Shown here piece after piece: positions 1 to 6,203 of a stretch of DNA of 7,094 nt. Source of the stretch: an uncultured Chloroflexota bacterium. Lineage in GTDB: Bacteria; Chloroflexota; Limnocylindria; Limnocylindrales; Limnocylindraceae. Under the pieces are notes generated by a model that did not search any database, was not told the DNA's origin, and was given only the letters and a program-made list of their open reading frames with translations. Location of the stretch: the NCBI GenBank assembly GCA_937864085.1, contig CALMIH010000075.1, positions 1-7,094 on the forward strand. Direction: 5' to 3'. The position numbers and the translations under genes were made by a program. The stretch's first letter is position 1. Each line of letters starts with the position of its first letter.

Positions 1-1474
1 GGCGCTCCAGTGAGTTCAATCGCTACATGCTTCACCTGCGTGTACTCCTCAAACGAGTAGTGGCTGAGATCCTTCCCGAATCCTGACTGCTTGAAGCCAC
101 CATGTGGCATCTCGCTCATGAAGGGGAGGTGATCGTTGACCAGCACCACGCCAAACTGCAGCACCGCCGCCATGCGGTGTGCGCGCTGCACGTCAGAGGT
201 CCAGACGCTCGAGGCGAGACCATACTGCGTGTCATTCGCGAGCTTGATCCCCTCAGCCTCACCGGAGAAGGGGAGGGCGACCAGCACCGGCCCGAAGATC
301 TCCTGTTGCACGATCTCGCTGCTCTGTGCCGCTCCGGTGATCAACGTGGCGCGTAGAAGGCGCCACCCTCACATCCGCTCGGCTTCTCCTGCGATCCACC
401 CGCAACCACTTCGGCCCCAGCGGCGCGTGCGCGGTCAACGAAACCTGCGACACGATCCCGATGCGCGAGGGAGATCAGCGAGCCCATATCAGTTGTTGCG
501 GCGAACGGATCGCCGAGTCGGACGCTGCGCATCAGTTCGGCGATGCGTGCAACGATCTTTTCGTAAATACGCTTCTCGGCGTAGATGCGTGTGGCGGCGG
601 TGCAGTCTTGCCCAGAGTTCACGATCGCCCCGATCAGCGCGCCGCGCGCGGCGTTCTCAATATCAGCGTCATCAAAGATGACGAGCGGCGCCTTCCCGCC
701 AAGTTCAAGGTGGAGCCGCTTCAGTGTTGGTGCGCTCGCCGCCATCAGTTGGCGGCCGGTGGCAGAGTCGCCAGTGAGCGTGATCATGTCAATGCGTGGA
801 TCGGCGGCGAACTGTGCGCCGATCTTTGGCCCAGGTCCGGTGATGACGTTCACCACGCCATCAGGGAAACCGACCTCGCGCGCAAGTTCGGCGAATCGAA
901 TCGCGGTGAGCGGCGTTGCGCTCGCCGGCTTCATGATCACGGTGTTCCCTGCGGCAAGCGCCGGAGCCGCCTGCCAGATCGCCATGGCGAGTGGGTAGTT
1001 CCACGGCGCAATCAGTGCGGCAACGCCGACCGGCTCACGCCGAATCATGGAGGTGTGACTGCCGCTGAACTCTGACGCTGCACGACCCTCTGGGTTGCGC
1101 AGCACGCCAGCGAAGAAACGAAGGTGGTCAACGGCGGCGGGGATATCTCCTTCACGGCGTAGCTTGCGCGCCGTGCCGGTCTGCCAGACCTCGGCGTCCG
1201 CGAGCTGATCGGCTTCGCCGGCGAGCGCGTCAGCAAGGCGAATAAGGAGGAGGGCGCGGTCTGCTGGAGTGATGCTGCGCCACGGACCGTCATCAAAGGC
1301 GCTACGTGCGGCGGCGATCGCCGCGTTAACGTCTGCAGGCGAGGCGAGCGGGATCTTGCCGATCTGCGCGCCAGTCGCTGGATGGTAGAGGTCGAAGGTC
1401 TCGCCGCCCTCCGCGGCACGCGAAGTGCCGCTGATCAGGAGTTGCGGCGTGAAGTTTGGTGCGGTCTTCGCCAT
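1..1474 (-). CDS. PatD-like aminobutyraldehyde (aminoaldehyde) dehydrogenase, interrupted by a one-base frameshift; 3' end off window
   Basis: This family oxidises aminoaldehydes such as 4-aminobutanal to the acid with NAD+ in the cytoplasm, usually in polyamine or GABA metabolism. Numbered from the ATG at 1474, the sequence shows APWNY (Asn159), MKPAS (Lys182), the nucleotide loop LTGDSATG (235-240), LELGGK (Glu257) and GQDCTAATR (catalytic Cys291). GQDCTA, and MPHGG near the C-terminus, are what I recognise from PatD/YdcW-type enzymes. The frame stops after FYAPR (codon 377) at 341-343. Adding one base there restores APTLIT and then about 115 uninterrupted codons, including QEIFGPV, YGLASSVWT and GGFKQSGFGKDLS, reaching the window edge without a stop. 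The total of about 490 residues is normal for the family, so only a few codons should be missing. ATG 1474 is preferred over an upstream in-frame ATG at 1630 because the family similarity begins here and the longer form would overlap the divergent gene. It is divergent from the ALDH pair. Whether the frameshift is a real mutation or a sequence error cannot be told here; substrate specificity is inferred. Confidence 0.85.
341..356 (-). other. Frameshift site (one missing base) in the PatD-like ALDH gene
   Basis: On the minus strand the codons read TTC TAC GCG CCA CGT TGA, a premature stop. The family expects Ala-Pro-Thr-Leu-Ile here, which would be GCG CCA ACG TTG ATC, so one A of an expected CCAACG is missing (plus-strand position about 347/348). 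Downstream codons in the shifted frame retain every expected family motif, which argues for a very recent mutation or a base-calling/assembly error. A truncated 377-residue product would lack the conserved EIFGPV segment and the oligomerisation strand and should be inactive. Confidence 0.85.
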
Positions 1475-1480
1475 CACTGA

Positions 1481-1486
1481 AGGGTA
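1481..1486 (-). promoter_or_regulatory. Candidate -10 hexamer (TACCCT) for leaderless transcription of the PatD-like gene
   Basis: TACCCT on the minus strand fits TANNNT and lies exactly at -12 to -7 if transcription starts at the A of the ATG at 1474. No Shine-Dalgarno sequence lies 5-12 bases from this ATG; the nearest GGAGGG (1493-1498) is 18 bases away. No convincing -35 is visible. The inference rests on position and on the same arrangement at two other genes in this window. Confidence 0.45.
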
Positions 1487-1493
1487 GGCGATC

Positions 1494-1505
1494 CCTCCAC
1501 GGAGG
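1494..1505. promoter_or_regulatory. 12-bp inverted repeat CCTCCACGGAGG between divergent ALDH promoters, possible operator
   Basis: CCTCC and GGAGG are perfect inverted arms around AC, in the 60-base gap between two divergent genes. Relative to a start at 1535 the site spans about -41 to -30, and relative to a start at 1474 it spans about +/-20 to -31, so a bound repressor could affect both promoters. Both arms resemble Shine-Dalgarno sequences, but they are too far from either ATG (18 and 29 bases) to serve as one. No regulator gene is in the window. Confidence 0.3.
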
Positions 1506-1522
1506 TGTGGCACCCGTCGCGC

Positions 1523-1528
1523 TAGGAT
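1523..1528 (+). promoter_or_regulatory. Candidate -10 hexamer (TAGGAT) for leaderless transcription of the catalytic ALDH
   Basis: TAGGAT lies exactly at -12 to -7 relative to the ATG at 1535, the geometry of a leaderless mRNA. The AGGA inside it could instead be a weak ribosome-binding site with seven bases of spacing, so the reading is ambiguous. No clear -35 is seen at 16-18 bases upstream. Confidence 0.45.
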
Positions 1529-1534
1529 GGCGCT

Positions 1535-3091
1535 ATGAGCAGCGAGCAGCCCCCGAAGCGTCCAGAGCGCGCGGTGAAGCGCGCCGCACCAAGCGCCCTC
1601 ACGGCGGCTGCCGCACCTGCCGTTCCCCATGCTGCTTCGGCACTCGCTGCGTCAAGCCCCTGGGCCTATTCGCCAGCACCTGAGTCGAAAGAGCTCGCCC
1701 TGATTCGTCCGCGCTATGGCCTCTTCATTGATGGTCAGGAGCGCGCACCAGTGAGTGGCGAGGTGGTGGTCACCTACAACCCGGCTACAGAGGAGCCGCT
1801 CGCCGAAGTGGCGAAGGGGAGTGCCGAAGATGCCGACCGCGCCATCACCGCTGCCGATCGCGCACATCGGAAGGTCTGGTCAAAGATCGAGCCACGCGAA
1901 CGGGCGAAGTATCTCTACCGCATCAGTCGCATCATGCAGGAGCGGAGCCGCGAGTTCGCGGTGACAGAGACGCTTGACTCGGGGAAGCCGATTCGCGAAT
2001 CACGCGACGTTGATGTGCCGCTCGCCGCGGCGCACTTCTGGTACTACGCCGGATGGGCGGACAAACTTCAGTACGCCGTCCCTGGACGCCGACCAGAGTC
2101 GCACGGCGTGGTTGGTCAGGTGATCCCGTGGAACTTCCCACTGCTGATGCTCGCCTGGAAGATTGCACCGGCGCTCGCCGCAGGGAACACGGTCGTCCTG
2201 AAGCCTGCGAGCACCACACCGCTCACCGCACTCCTCTTCGCCGAGGTTTGCCAGCAGGCGGATCTCCCGCCAGGCGTCGTCAACATCATCACGGGGCCTG
2301 GCGAGATGGGGATGGCGATCGCCACCGATCCGCGCGTCGCGAAGGTCGCCTTCACAGGAAGCACATCAGTTGGGATCAAGATCGCGCAGGGGATCGCGGG
2401 ACAGGGGAAGGCACTGACGCTGGAGCTCGGTGGCAAGGCGGCGAACATCGTCTTTGAGGATGCGGCGCTCGACCAGGCGGTGGAGGGCGTGATCAACGGG
2501 ATCTTCTTTAATCAGGGCGAGGTCTGTTGCGCAGGGAGTCGCCTCCTGGTGCAGGAGTCGATCGCCGAAGAGTTCATTGCGCGGCTCAAGGAGCGCATGA
2601 CCACACTGCGTGTTGGTGACCCGATGGATAAGAACACCGATGTTGGCGCGATCAATTCGCGCGCGCAGATGGAGACGATCGGTGAGCTGGTTGCGAGCGG
2701 CGTGGCAGAGGGGGCGAAACTCTGGCAGCCAGAGTGCGTGCTTCCGACGCGCGGCTGGTTCTACAAGCCGACCCTCTTCACTGGCGTGGCGCAGAGCCAC
2801 CGCATCGCGCGCGAAGAGATCTTCGGGCCGGTCCTCTCCACGATCACCTTCCGTACCGTGGACGAGGCGATCGAGAAGGCGAACAACACGGCGTACGGGC
2901 TCTCCGCCGGCATTTGGACGGAGAAGGGGAGTCGCATCCTCCAGGTTGCCGCGCAGCTGAAGGCTGGCGTCGTCTGGGCGAACACCTTCAATCGCTTCGA
3001 TCCAACCGCACCGTTCGGCGGCTACAAGGAGTCTGGCTATGGGCGCGAGGGCGGCCTGCAGGGGCTCAGCGCCTACTTGAGGAGCTCCTAA
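1535..3091 (+). CDS. Catalytic aldehyde dehydrogenase, ALDH16 N-terminal-domain-like
   Basis: This is an NAD(P)+-dependent aldehyde dehydrogenase of 518 residues, cytoplasmic. Beside deoC its likely substrate is the acetaldehyde released from deoxyribose 5-phosphate (inference). All catalytic parts are present: IPWNF (Asn200), VLKPAS (Lys223), FTGSTSVG (274-280), LELGGK (Glu297), EVCCAGSR (catalytic Cys331 by alignment to the middle Cys of the usual motif), EEIFGPV (Glu428, Phe430) and FGGYKESGYGREGG near the end. Two things are odd. Residues 1-50 form an Ala/Pro-rich, low-complexity extension before the usual ALDH start around RPRYGLFIDG. The protein also ends at LSAYLRSS, just where related enzymes continue into the C-terminal oligomerisation strand. 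The stop codon overlaps the ATG of the next gene (TAATG), so the two are almost certainly co-transcribed and translationally coupled. ATG 1535 is chosen because no other in-frame ATG precedes the ALDH domain and a -10 hexamer fits it exactly. ALDH family membership is certain; the ALDH16 assignment rests on its partner. Confidence 0.93.
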   Translation: MSSEQPPKRPERAVKRAAPSALTAAAAPAVPHAASALAASSPWAYSPAPESKELALIRPRYGLFIDGQERAPVSGEVVVTYNPATEEPLAEVAKGSAEDADRAITAADRAHRKVWSKIEPRERAKYLYRISRIMQERSREFAVTETLDSGKPIRESRDVDVPLAAAHFWYYAGWADKLQYAVPGRRPESHGVVGQVIPWNFPLLMLAWKIAPALAAGNTVVLKPASTTPLTALLFAEVCQQADLPPGVVNIITGPGEMGMAIATDPRVAKVAFTGSTSVGIKIAQGIAGQGKALTLELGGKAANIVFEDAALDQAVEGVINGIFFNQGEVCCAGSRLLVQESIAEEFIARLKERMTTLRVGDPMDKNTDVGAINSRAQMETIGELVASGVAEGAKLWQPECVLPTRGWFYKPTLFTGVAQSHRIAREEIFGPVLSTITFRTVDEAIEKANNTAYGLSAGIWTEKGSRILQVAAQLKAGVVWANTFNRFDPTAPFGGYKESGYGREGGLQGLSAYLRSS

Positions 3092-3093
3092 TG
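3080..3093 (+). promoter_or_regulatory. Ribosome-binding site and TAATG overlap coupling the two ALDH genes
   Basis: AGGAG at 3080-3084 sits six bases before ATG 3091, inside the last codons of the upstream gene. The upstream TAA (3089-3091) shares its final A with the ATG. This decides the start of the downstream gene at 3091, although its reading frame is open far upstream. It also predicts translational coupling and near-equal production of the two proteins. Confidence 0.85.
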
Positions 3094-4026
3094 GGAAAGA
3101 AGAGTGGCAAGAAAGAGAGCGCGCTGATCGCCGCAGTCACGGCGTCGGATAACGCTCGACTTGAAATCCGCCGCACACCGAAGCTTTATATCGGCGGCGC
3201 CTTCCCACGCAGTGAGTCGGGTCGTACCGATGTGCTGCAACTTGCACGCGGTGGGAGCGCCAACGTTGCGCGTGCATCACGCAAGGATCTCCGCGAAGCG
3301 GTGAAGGCGGCGCGCAGCGCGGCACCAGGCTGGGCGGCACGCAACGCATCGCTCCGCGGACAGATTCTCTATCGCGTCGCAGAGCTGATGGAGGGTCGCG
3401 CCGCGCAGTTCCGCGACGACCTGATAGCGCACGGCTACGGCAAGTCAGAGGCGACAGAGGAGGTTGCGGCGAGTATTGACCGACTCGTCTGGTTCGCCGG
3501 TTGGCCAGATAAGATCCCCGCCGTCTTGGGCGGCACTAATCCTGTCGCCTCGTCGCACTTCGTCTTCACCATCCCTGAGCCAACGGGTGTCGTGGCGATC
3601 GTTGCGCCAGAGCGTTCGCCGCTGCTCGGACTTGTCACGCGACTGGCAGGCGTACTGGCTGGCGGAAACGTTGCGATCTTGCTTGCGAGCGAGGCGTCGC
3701 CGCTCCCCGCCGTCACACTCACCGAGACACTCGCCGTCAGTGACGTGCCCGCTGGCGTCGTCAACATCCTGACCGGTCGTCGTTCGGAGCTGATGCCACA
3801 CCTGACGCGCCATGCAGACATTGATGGAGTAGACCTATGGGGCTGCCCGGATGATCTACTTGCCGACGCGGAGCGTGGCGCCGCGGAGCATGTGGCGCGC
3901 GTCGCTCGTCGCCAACATGACGAGAAGGATCGCGCCAGCGCCTTTCAGGGGGAGCGCGGCGAACGTATTGACGGGATGACCGCCTTCCTAGAGATGAAGA
4001 CCGTCTGGCATCCGATCGGCTCGTAG
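3091..4026 (+). CDS. Short pseudo-aldehyde dehydrogenase, ALDH16 C-terminal-domain-like
   Basis: This 311-residue protein has an ALDH fold but no visible active site. Residues about 30-250 follow the ALDH NAD-binding domain: KLYIGGAF, PTGVVAIVAPE, SPLLGLVTRLAGVLAGGN, and DVPAGVVNILTG. Where active enzymes have the PWN Asn and the KP Lys, this one reads APERS (Glu174) and ILLASE. After DIDGVDLWG (to 251), where FTGS would be, the whole catalytic domain with the Glu and Cys motifs is absent. It is replaced by about 45 charged residues and then a terminal MTAFLEMKTVWHPIGS, which matches the C-terminal oligomerisation strand of ALDHs and the K-x-x-W-x-P-x-G ending I recall for ALDH16. It starts with a Lys-rich stretch and has no signal or membrane segment. 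Inferred role: a structural partner completing the upstream catalytic subunit. Simple decay of a duplicated ALDH is possible, but the intact frame and coupled start argue against it. Confidence 0.82.
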   Translation: MGKKSGKKESALIAAVTASDNARLEIRRTPKLYIGGAFPRSESGRTDVLQLARGGSANVARASRKDLREAVKAARSAAPGWAARNASLRGQILYRVAELMEGRAAQFRDDLIAHGYGKSEATEEVAASIDRLVWFAGWPDKIPAVLGGTNPVASSHFVFTIPEPTGVVAIVAPERSPLLGLVTRLAGVLAGGNVAILLASEASPLPAVTLTETLAVSDVPAGVVNILTGRRSELMPHLTRHADIDGVDLWGCPDDLLADAERGAAEHVARVARRQHDEKDRASAFQGERGERIDGMTAFLEMKTVWHPIGS

Positions 4027-4035
4027 CGCGCGCTA
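4024..4035. repeat. 12-bp perfect palindrome containing both convergent stop codons
   Basis: TAGCGCGCGCTA reads the same on both strands. Its first TAG stops the pseudo-ALDH gene and its complement TAG stops deoC. Only six bases separate the two coding regions. It has no loop or T-tract, so it is not an intrinsic terminator; no other termination signal is visible between the convergent genes. Confidence 0.6.
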
Positions 4036-4968
4036 GTCGAGGGTGAAGTCGTCGGGATCGGCGTATGCGCCGGTCGCCTCTTTCTCCAACTGCATCAGCA
4101 GGTCGTTGACGAGGCTCGATGCGCCGAAACGGAATCGGTCAGGGGTGAGCCAGTCGGGCCCGAGCGTCTCATGGACGACCACGAGGTATTGGATCGCCTC
4201 TTTTGCACTCTTGATCCCGCCGGCCGGCTTCATCCCAACGACGCGTCCGGTGCGGTTCCAGTGTTCGCGAATCGCTTCGAGCATCACCAGGGTGACGGGG
4301 AGTGTGGCGGCCGGCGTCACCTTCCCAGTAGAGGTCTTGATGAAGTCAGCACCGGCTGCGATCGCAAGGACCGATGCGCGACGCACATCGTCGTAACTCC
4401 CAAGCTCGCCCGTCTCAAGGATGACCTTTAGATGTGCCGGACCGCAGGCGTCCTTCACCGCCACGATCTCGTCCCAGACCTTTGCGAAGTCTCCGGAGAG
4501 GAAGGCGCCACGGTCGATCACCATGTCGATCTCATCTGCACCCGCAGCAACGGCGTGCTTCGTCTCAGCGATTTTGAGATCAAGCCAGGAGCGTCCGCTT
4601 GGGAATGCGGTGGCAACGGAGGCAACCTTCACGGAACTTCCCGCGAGCGCCTCCTTCGCGATCGCGACCATGTCGGGGTAGCAGCAGAGCGCCGCCACAG
4701 ATGGAACTTCGCTGTTGCCTGGCTGTGGGCGCATCGCCTTGGCGGCGAGCTGCCTGATCTTCCCCGGAGTGTCCTTCCCCTCCAGCGTGGTGAGGTCGCA
4801 CATGCTGATCGCAAGCCGCAGCGCCCAGACCTTGGTCGACTTCTTGATCGAGCGAGTCTTCAGCGCCGCCACGCGCTCCTCAATCCCAATGCGATCAACC
4901 GGGGTGACGTCACGGAGCCATCCGGCCAGCGCGCGCGAATCTGTTGCGGTGGGGAGTGAGAGGCTCAT
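4033..4968 (-). CDS. deoC: Deoxyribose-phosphate aldolase (DERA)
   Basis: DeoC cleaves 2-deoxy-D-ribose 5-phosphate to glyceraldehyde 3-phosphate and acetaldehyde in the cytoplasm, the last dedicated step of deoxynucleoside catabolism. It is a class I aldolase with a TIM barrel. From the ATG at 4968 it has 311 residues. The Schiff-base Lys is Lys211 in DFIKTSTGK, the second active-site Lys is Lys247 in GMKPAGGIK, and the Asp of EIDMV (Asp148) matches the proton-relay Asp. DLTTLEGKDTPGKIRQL (58-74), VKVASVATAFPSG and FRFGASSLVNDLL are also conserved. The length and the DLTTLEG segment resemble the longer human/actinobacterial-type DERA rather than the roughly 220-260-residue E. coli or short bacterial forms. 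A start at 5115 would add 49 residues without family similarity and overlap add, so 4968 is used. It faces the ALDH pair tail to tail and is divergent from add. The acetaldehyde it makes is the obvious substrate for the neighbouring ALDH. Confidence 0.96.
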   Translation of the reverse strand: MSLSLPTATDSRALAGWLRDVTPVDRIGIEERVAALKTRSIKKSTKVWALRLAISMCDLTTLEGKDTPGKIRQLAAKAMRPQPGNSEVPSVAALCCYPDMVAIAKEALAGSSVKVASVATAFPSGRSWLDLKIAETKHAVAAGADEIDMVIDRGAFLSGDFAKVWDEIVAVKDACGPAHLKVILETGELGSYDDVRRASVLAIAAGADFIKTSTGKVTPAATLPVTLVMLEAIREHWNRTGRVVGMKPAGGIKSAKEAIQYLVVVHETLGPDWLTPDRFRFGASSLVNDLLMQLEKEATGAYADPDDFTLD

Positions 4969-4974
4969 GGGGAG

Positions 4975-5003
4975 AGTATCCTCTGCGCACGAAGTTGAGG
5001 CAA
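4975..5003 (-). promoter_or_regulatory. Candidate deoC promoter, leaderless type
   Basis: On the minus strand TTGCCT (5003-4998) is followed, after 17 bases, by GATACT (4980-4975), and then six bases before the ATG at 4968. Each hexamer matches four of six consensus positions. The -10 sits exactly at -12 to -7 from the ATG, implying a leaderless mRNA. An AGAGG about eleven bases upstream of the ATG could alternatively act as a weak ribosome-binding site. Confidence 0.45.
4977..4982 (+). promoter_or_regulatory. Candidate -10 hexamer (TATCCT) for add
   Basis: TATCCT fits TANNNT and would give a transcript starting near 4989 with a leader of about 30 bases holding the strong add ribosome-binding site. 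It overlaps the deoC -10 on the other strand by four bases. No clear -35 is seen. Confidence 0.3.
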
Positions 5004-5005
5004 GG

Positions 5006-5010
5006 GGAGG
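5006..5010 (+). promoter_or_regulatory. Ribosome-binding site of add (GGAGG)
   Basis: GGAGG, within a purine-rich run at 5002-5012, lies nine bases before ATG 5020. It supports that start over the in-frame ATG at 5095, which directly precedes the zinc-binding HxH motif and has no properly spaced site. Confidence 0.75.
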
Positions 5011-5019
5011 GGTGGCGCA

Positions 5020-6105
5020 ATGAGCAGAAGCGAGCAGGGGGGCGGCGAGCCACGCTTCGCGCGCGCCGACGACGATCTTCGTCTCTTCACGGAGATGCCG
5101 AAGGCGGAGCTGCACCTACATCTTGACGGCTCGCTTGATCCGAGCCTTGCGCTCGAGCTTGCGAAGACGCGTGGCGTTGAGGCACCGCGCGATTGGGCGG
5201 GGATGCGCGCCGCACTCGTTGCCCCTGAGCGCTGCGCTGATCAGGCCGACCTGCTGCGCGCCTTCGATTTACCGATCGCACTGCTCCAAGATGCTGAGGC
5301 GTTGGAGCGCGCTGCGGATCATCTGGTTCGCGCGAAGGCGGCAGAGAACGTGGTCTATATGGAGCTGCGTTGGGGTCCTCATCTGCACACGGCGAAAGGA
5401 CTGACGCAGTCGCAGGTGATCGCTGCAGTTGCAAAGGGGGCCAACGCCGCCGCCACTGCGTGTGGCGTTGAGGTGCGCCTCATCATTACGGCACTCCGGT
5501 CGCACAGCCTGGAGGAGAACCGCGCGCTCGCCGCCGCTGCGGTTGCGGCAAAAGATCTCGGTGTGGCTGGCTTCGATCTCGCTGGGCGTGAAGCGGCCTT
5601 CCCGGATCCACTCACCTTTAAGGACGCATTTGATGTTGCGCGCGACGGCGGCCTTGCGATCACCCTGCATGCTGGCGAGTGGGGTGGCGCGGCGCAGGTG
5701 CGCCGCGCGCTCGACGTCAAGCCTGCGCGCATCGCGCATGGGGCCGTTGCAGTAGAGGACCCAGCACTCTGCGATGAGCTGATCGCCCGTGGCGTGGTGC
5801 TCGATCTTTGTCCGTCAAGCAACGTGCAGGCGGCGATCGTCTCGGGGTACGGCGACTTTCCAATTCTCACCCTCCACCGTCGCGGCCTCCGCGTCACCCT
5901 CAACACGGACGATCTGGTTGTCAGCGACCTGACGTTGAGTGAGGAGTACGGTCGCGTTCGACGCCGGCTCGGCGCCTCTGTTACAGAGTTGCTGGAGATC
6001 GCGCATGCAGGATACGAGGCCGCGTTTGCTCCTGAACCCCTGCGCGAGGCCCTTCTGCAGCGCTTCACGAGCTGGCGCAAGACACGCCTCTCCTCGCACG
6101 AATAA
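5020..6105 (+). CDS. add: Adenosine deaminase
   Basis: This is a zinc hydrolase that converts adenosine and deoxyadenosine to inosine and deoxyinosine plus ammonia in the cytoplasm, the entry step of purine nucleoside salvage and catabolism. The 361-residue product has the full metal and catalytic set of the adenosine/AMP deaminase superfamily: HLHLDG (zinc His32 and His34), GFDLAGRE (Glu191), LHAGE (zinc His217, catalytic Glu220), RIAHG (His240), LCPSSNVQ and NTDD (Asp297, Asp298), then SEEY. Length is normal, with a 25-residue N-terminal lead before MPKAELH. It is divergent from deoC and followed by the nucleoside-binding lipoprotein, which supports nucleoside use over alternatives. Members of this family can also act on adenine or 6-aminodeoxyfutalosine, and sequence alone does not fully exclude these. 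RIAHG instead of the more common RIGHG is a minor variation. Confidence 0.9.
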   Translation: MSRSEQGGGEPRFARADDDLRLFTEMPKAELHLHLDGSLDPSLALELAKTRGVEAPRDWAGMRAALVAPERCADQADLLRAFDLPIALLQDAEALERAADHLVRAKAAENVVYMELRWGPHLHTAKGLTQSQVIAAVAKGANAAATACGVEVRLIITALRSHSLEENRALAAAAVAAKDLGVAGFDLAGREAAFPDPLTFKDAFDVARDGGLAITLHAGEWGGAAQVRRALDVKPARIAHGAVAVEDPALCDELIARGVVLDLCPSSNVQAAIVSGYGDFPILTLHRRGLRVTLNTDDLVVSDLTLSEEYGRVRRRLGASVTELLEIAHAGYEAAFAPEPLREALLQRFTSWRKTRLSSHE

Positions 6106-6115
6106 CCTCGGCTGC

Positions 6116-6135
6116 CCGCCCCCCTTCGTGGGCGG
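6116..6135 (+). terminator. GC-rich hairpin just after add, weak terminator candidate
   Basis: CCGCCC (6116-6121) pairs with GGGCGG (6130-6135) around an eight-base loop, ten bases after the add stop. No T-tract follows, so an intrinsic terminator is doubtful; it may only protect the 3' end or pause polymerase. Confidence 0.3.
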
Positions 6136-6184
6136 ATGGAACCTGAGCGCAAATCAGGGAGGAATGAGGCAGAATGCCGCCAGT

Positions 6185-6203
6185 GGCCAGCACAGTGCTG
6201 GCC
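6185..6203. repeat. Perfect inverted repeat GGCCAGCAC-A-GTGCTGGCC upstream of the lipoprotein gene
   Basis: Two perfect nine-base arms surround one A, 55 bases before the lipoprotein ATG. As DNA it is a near-ideal operator for a dimeric repressor; as RNA it would fold into a seven-bp stem with a five-base loop. No T-run follows it. Shorter inverted repeats flank it: CCTGA/TCAGG (6142-6158), GGCA/TGCC (6168-6178) and GGCGC/GCGCC (6211-6223). Operator versus RNA element cannot be decided from sequence. Confidence 0.55.

Noticed and set aside
461..1075. 204-codon open frame opposite the PatD-like gene
   Set aside because: The minus strand encodes clear ALDH motifs through the whole stretch; the plus-strand translation is low-complexity with no family resemblance.
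1475..1630. Upstream start for the PatD-like ALDH at 1630
   Set aside because: The 52 added residues would overlap the divergent ALDH gene, and the family similarity begins only after ATG 1474.
2734..3090. Longer form of the pseudo-ALDH starting at 2734
   Set aside because: The added 119 residues overlap the catalytic domain of the upstream ALDH in another frame and have no ALDH similarity; AGGAG six bases before ATG 3091 fixes the start.
3071..3100. Programmed -1 frameshift fusing the two ALDH genes
   Set aside because: A shift after the Tyr-Leu codons would read on into the second gene, but no slippery heptamer of the X-XXY-YYZ type is present, and a good ribosome-binding site already explains expression of the second gene.
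4969..5115. Upstream start for deoC at 5115
   Set aside because: The extra 49 residues show no aldolase similarity and would overlap the start of add on the other strand; a promoter-like -10 lies inside them.
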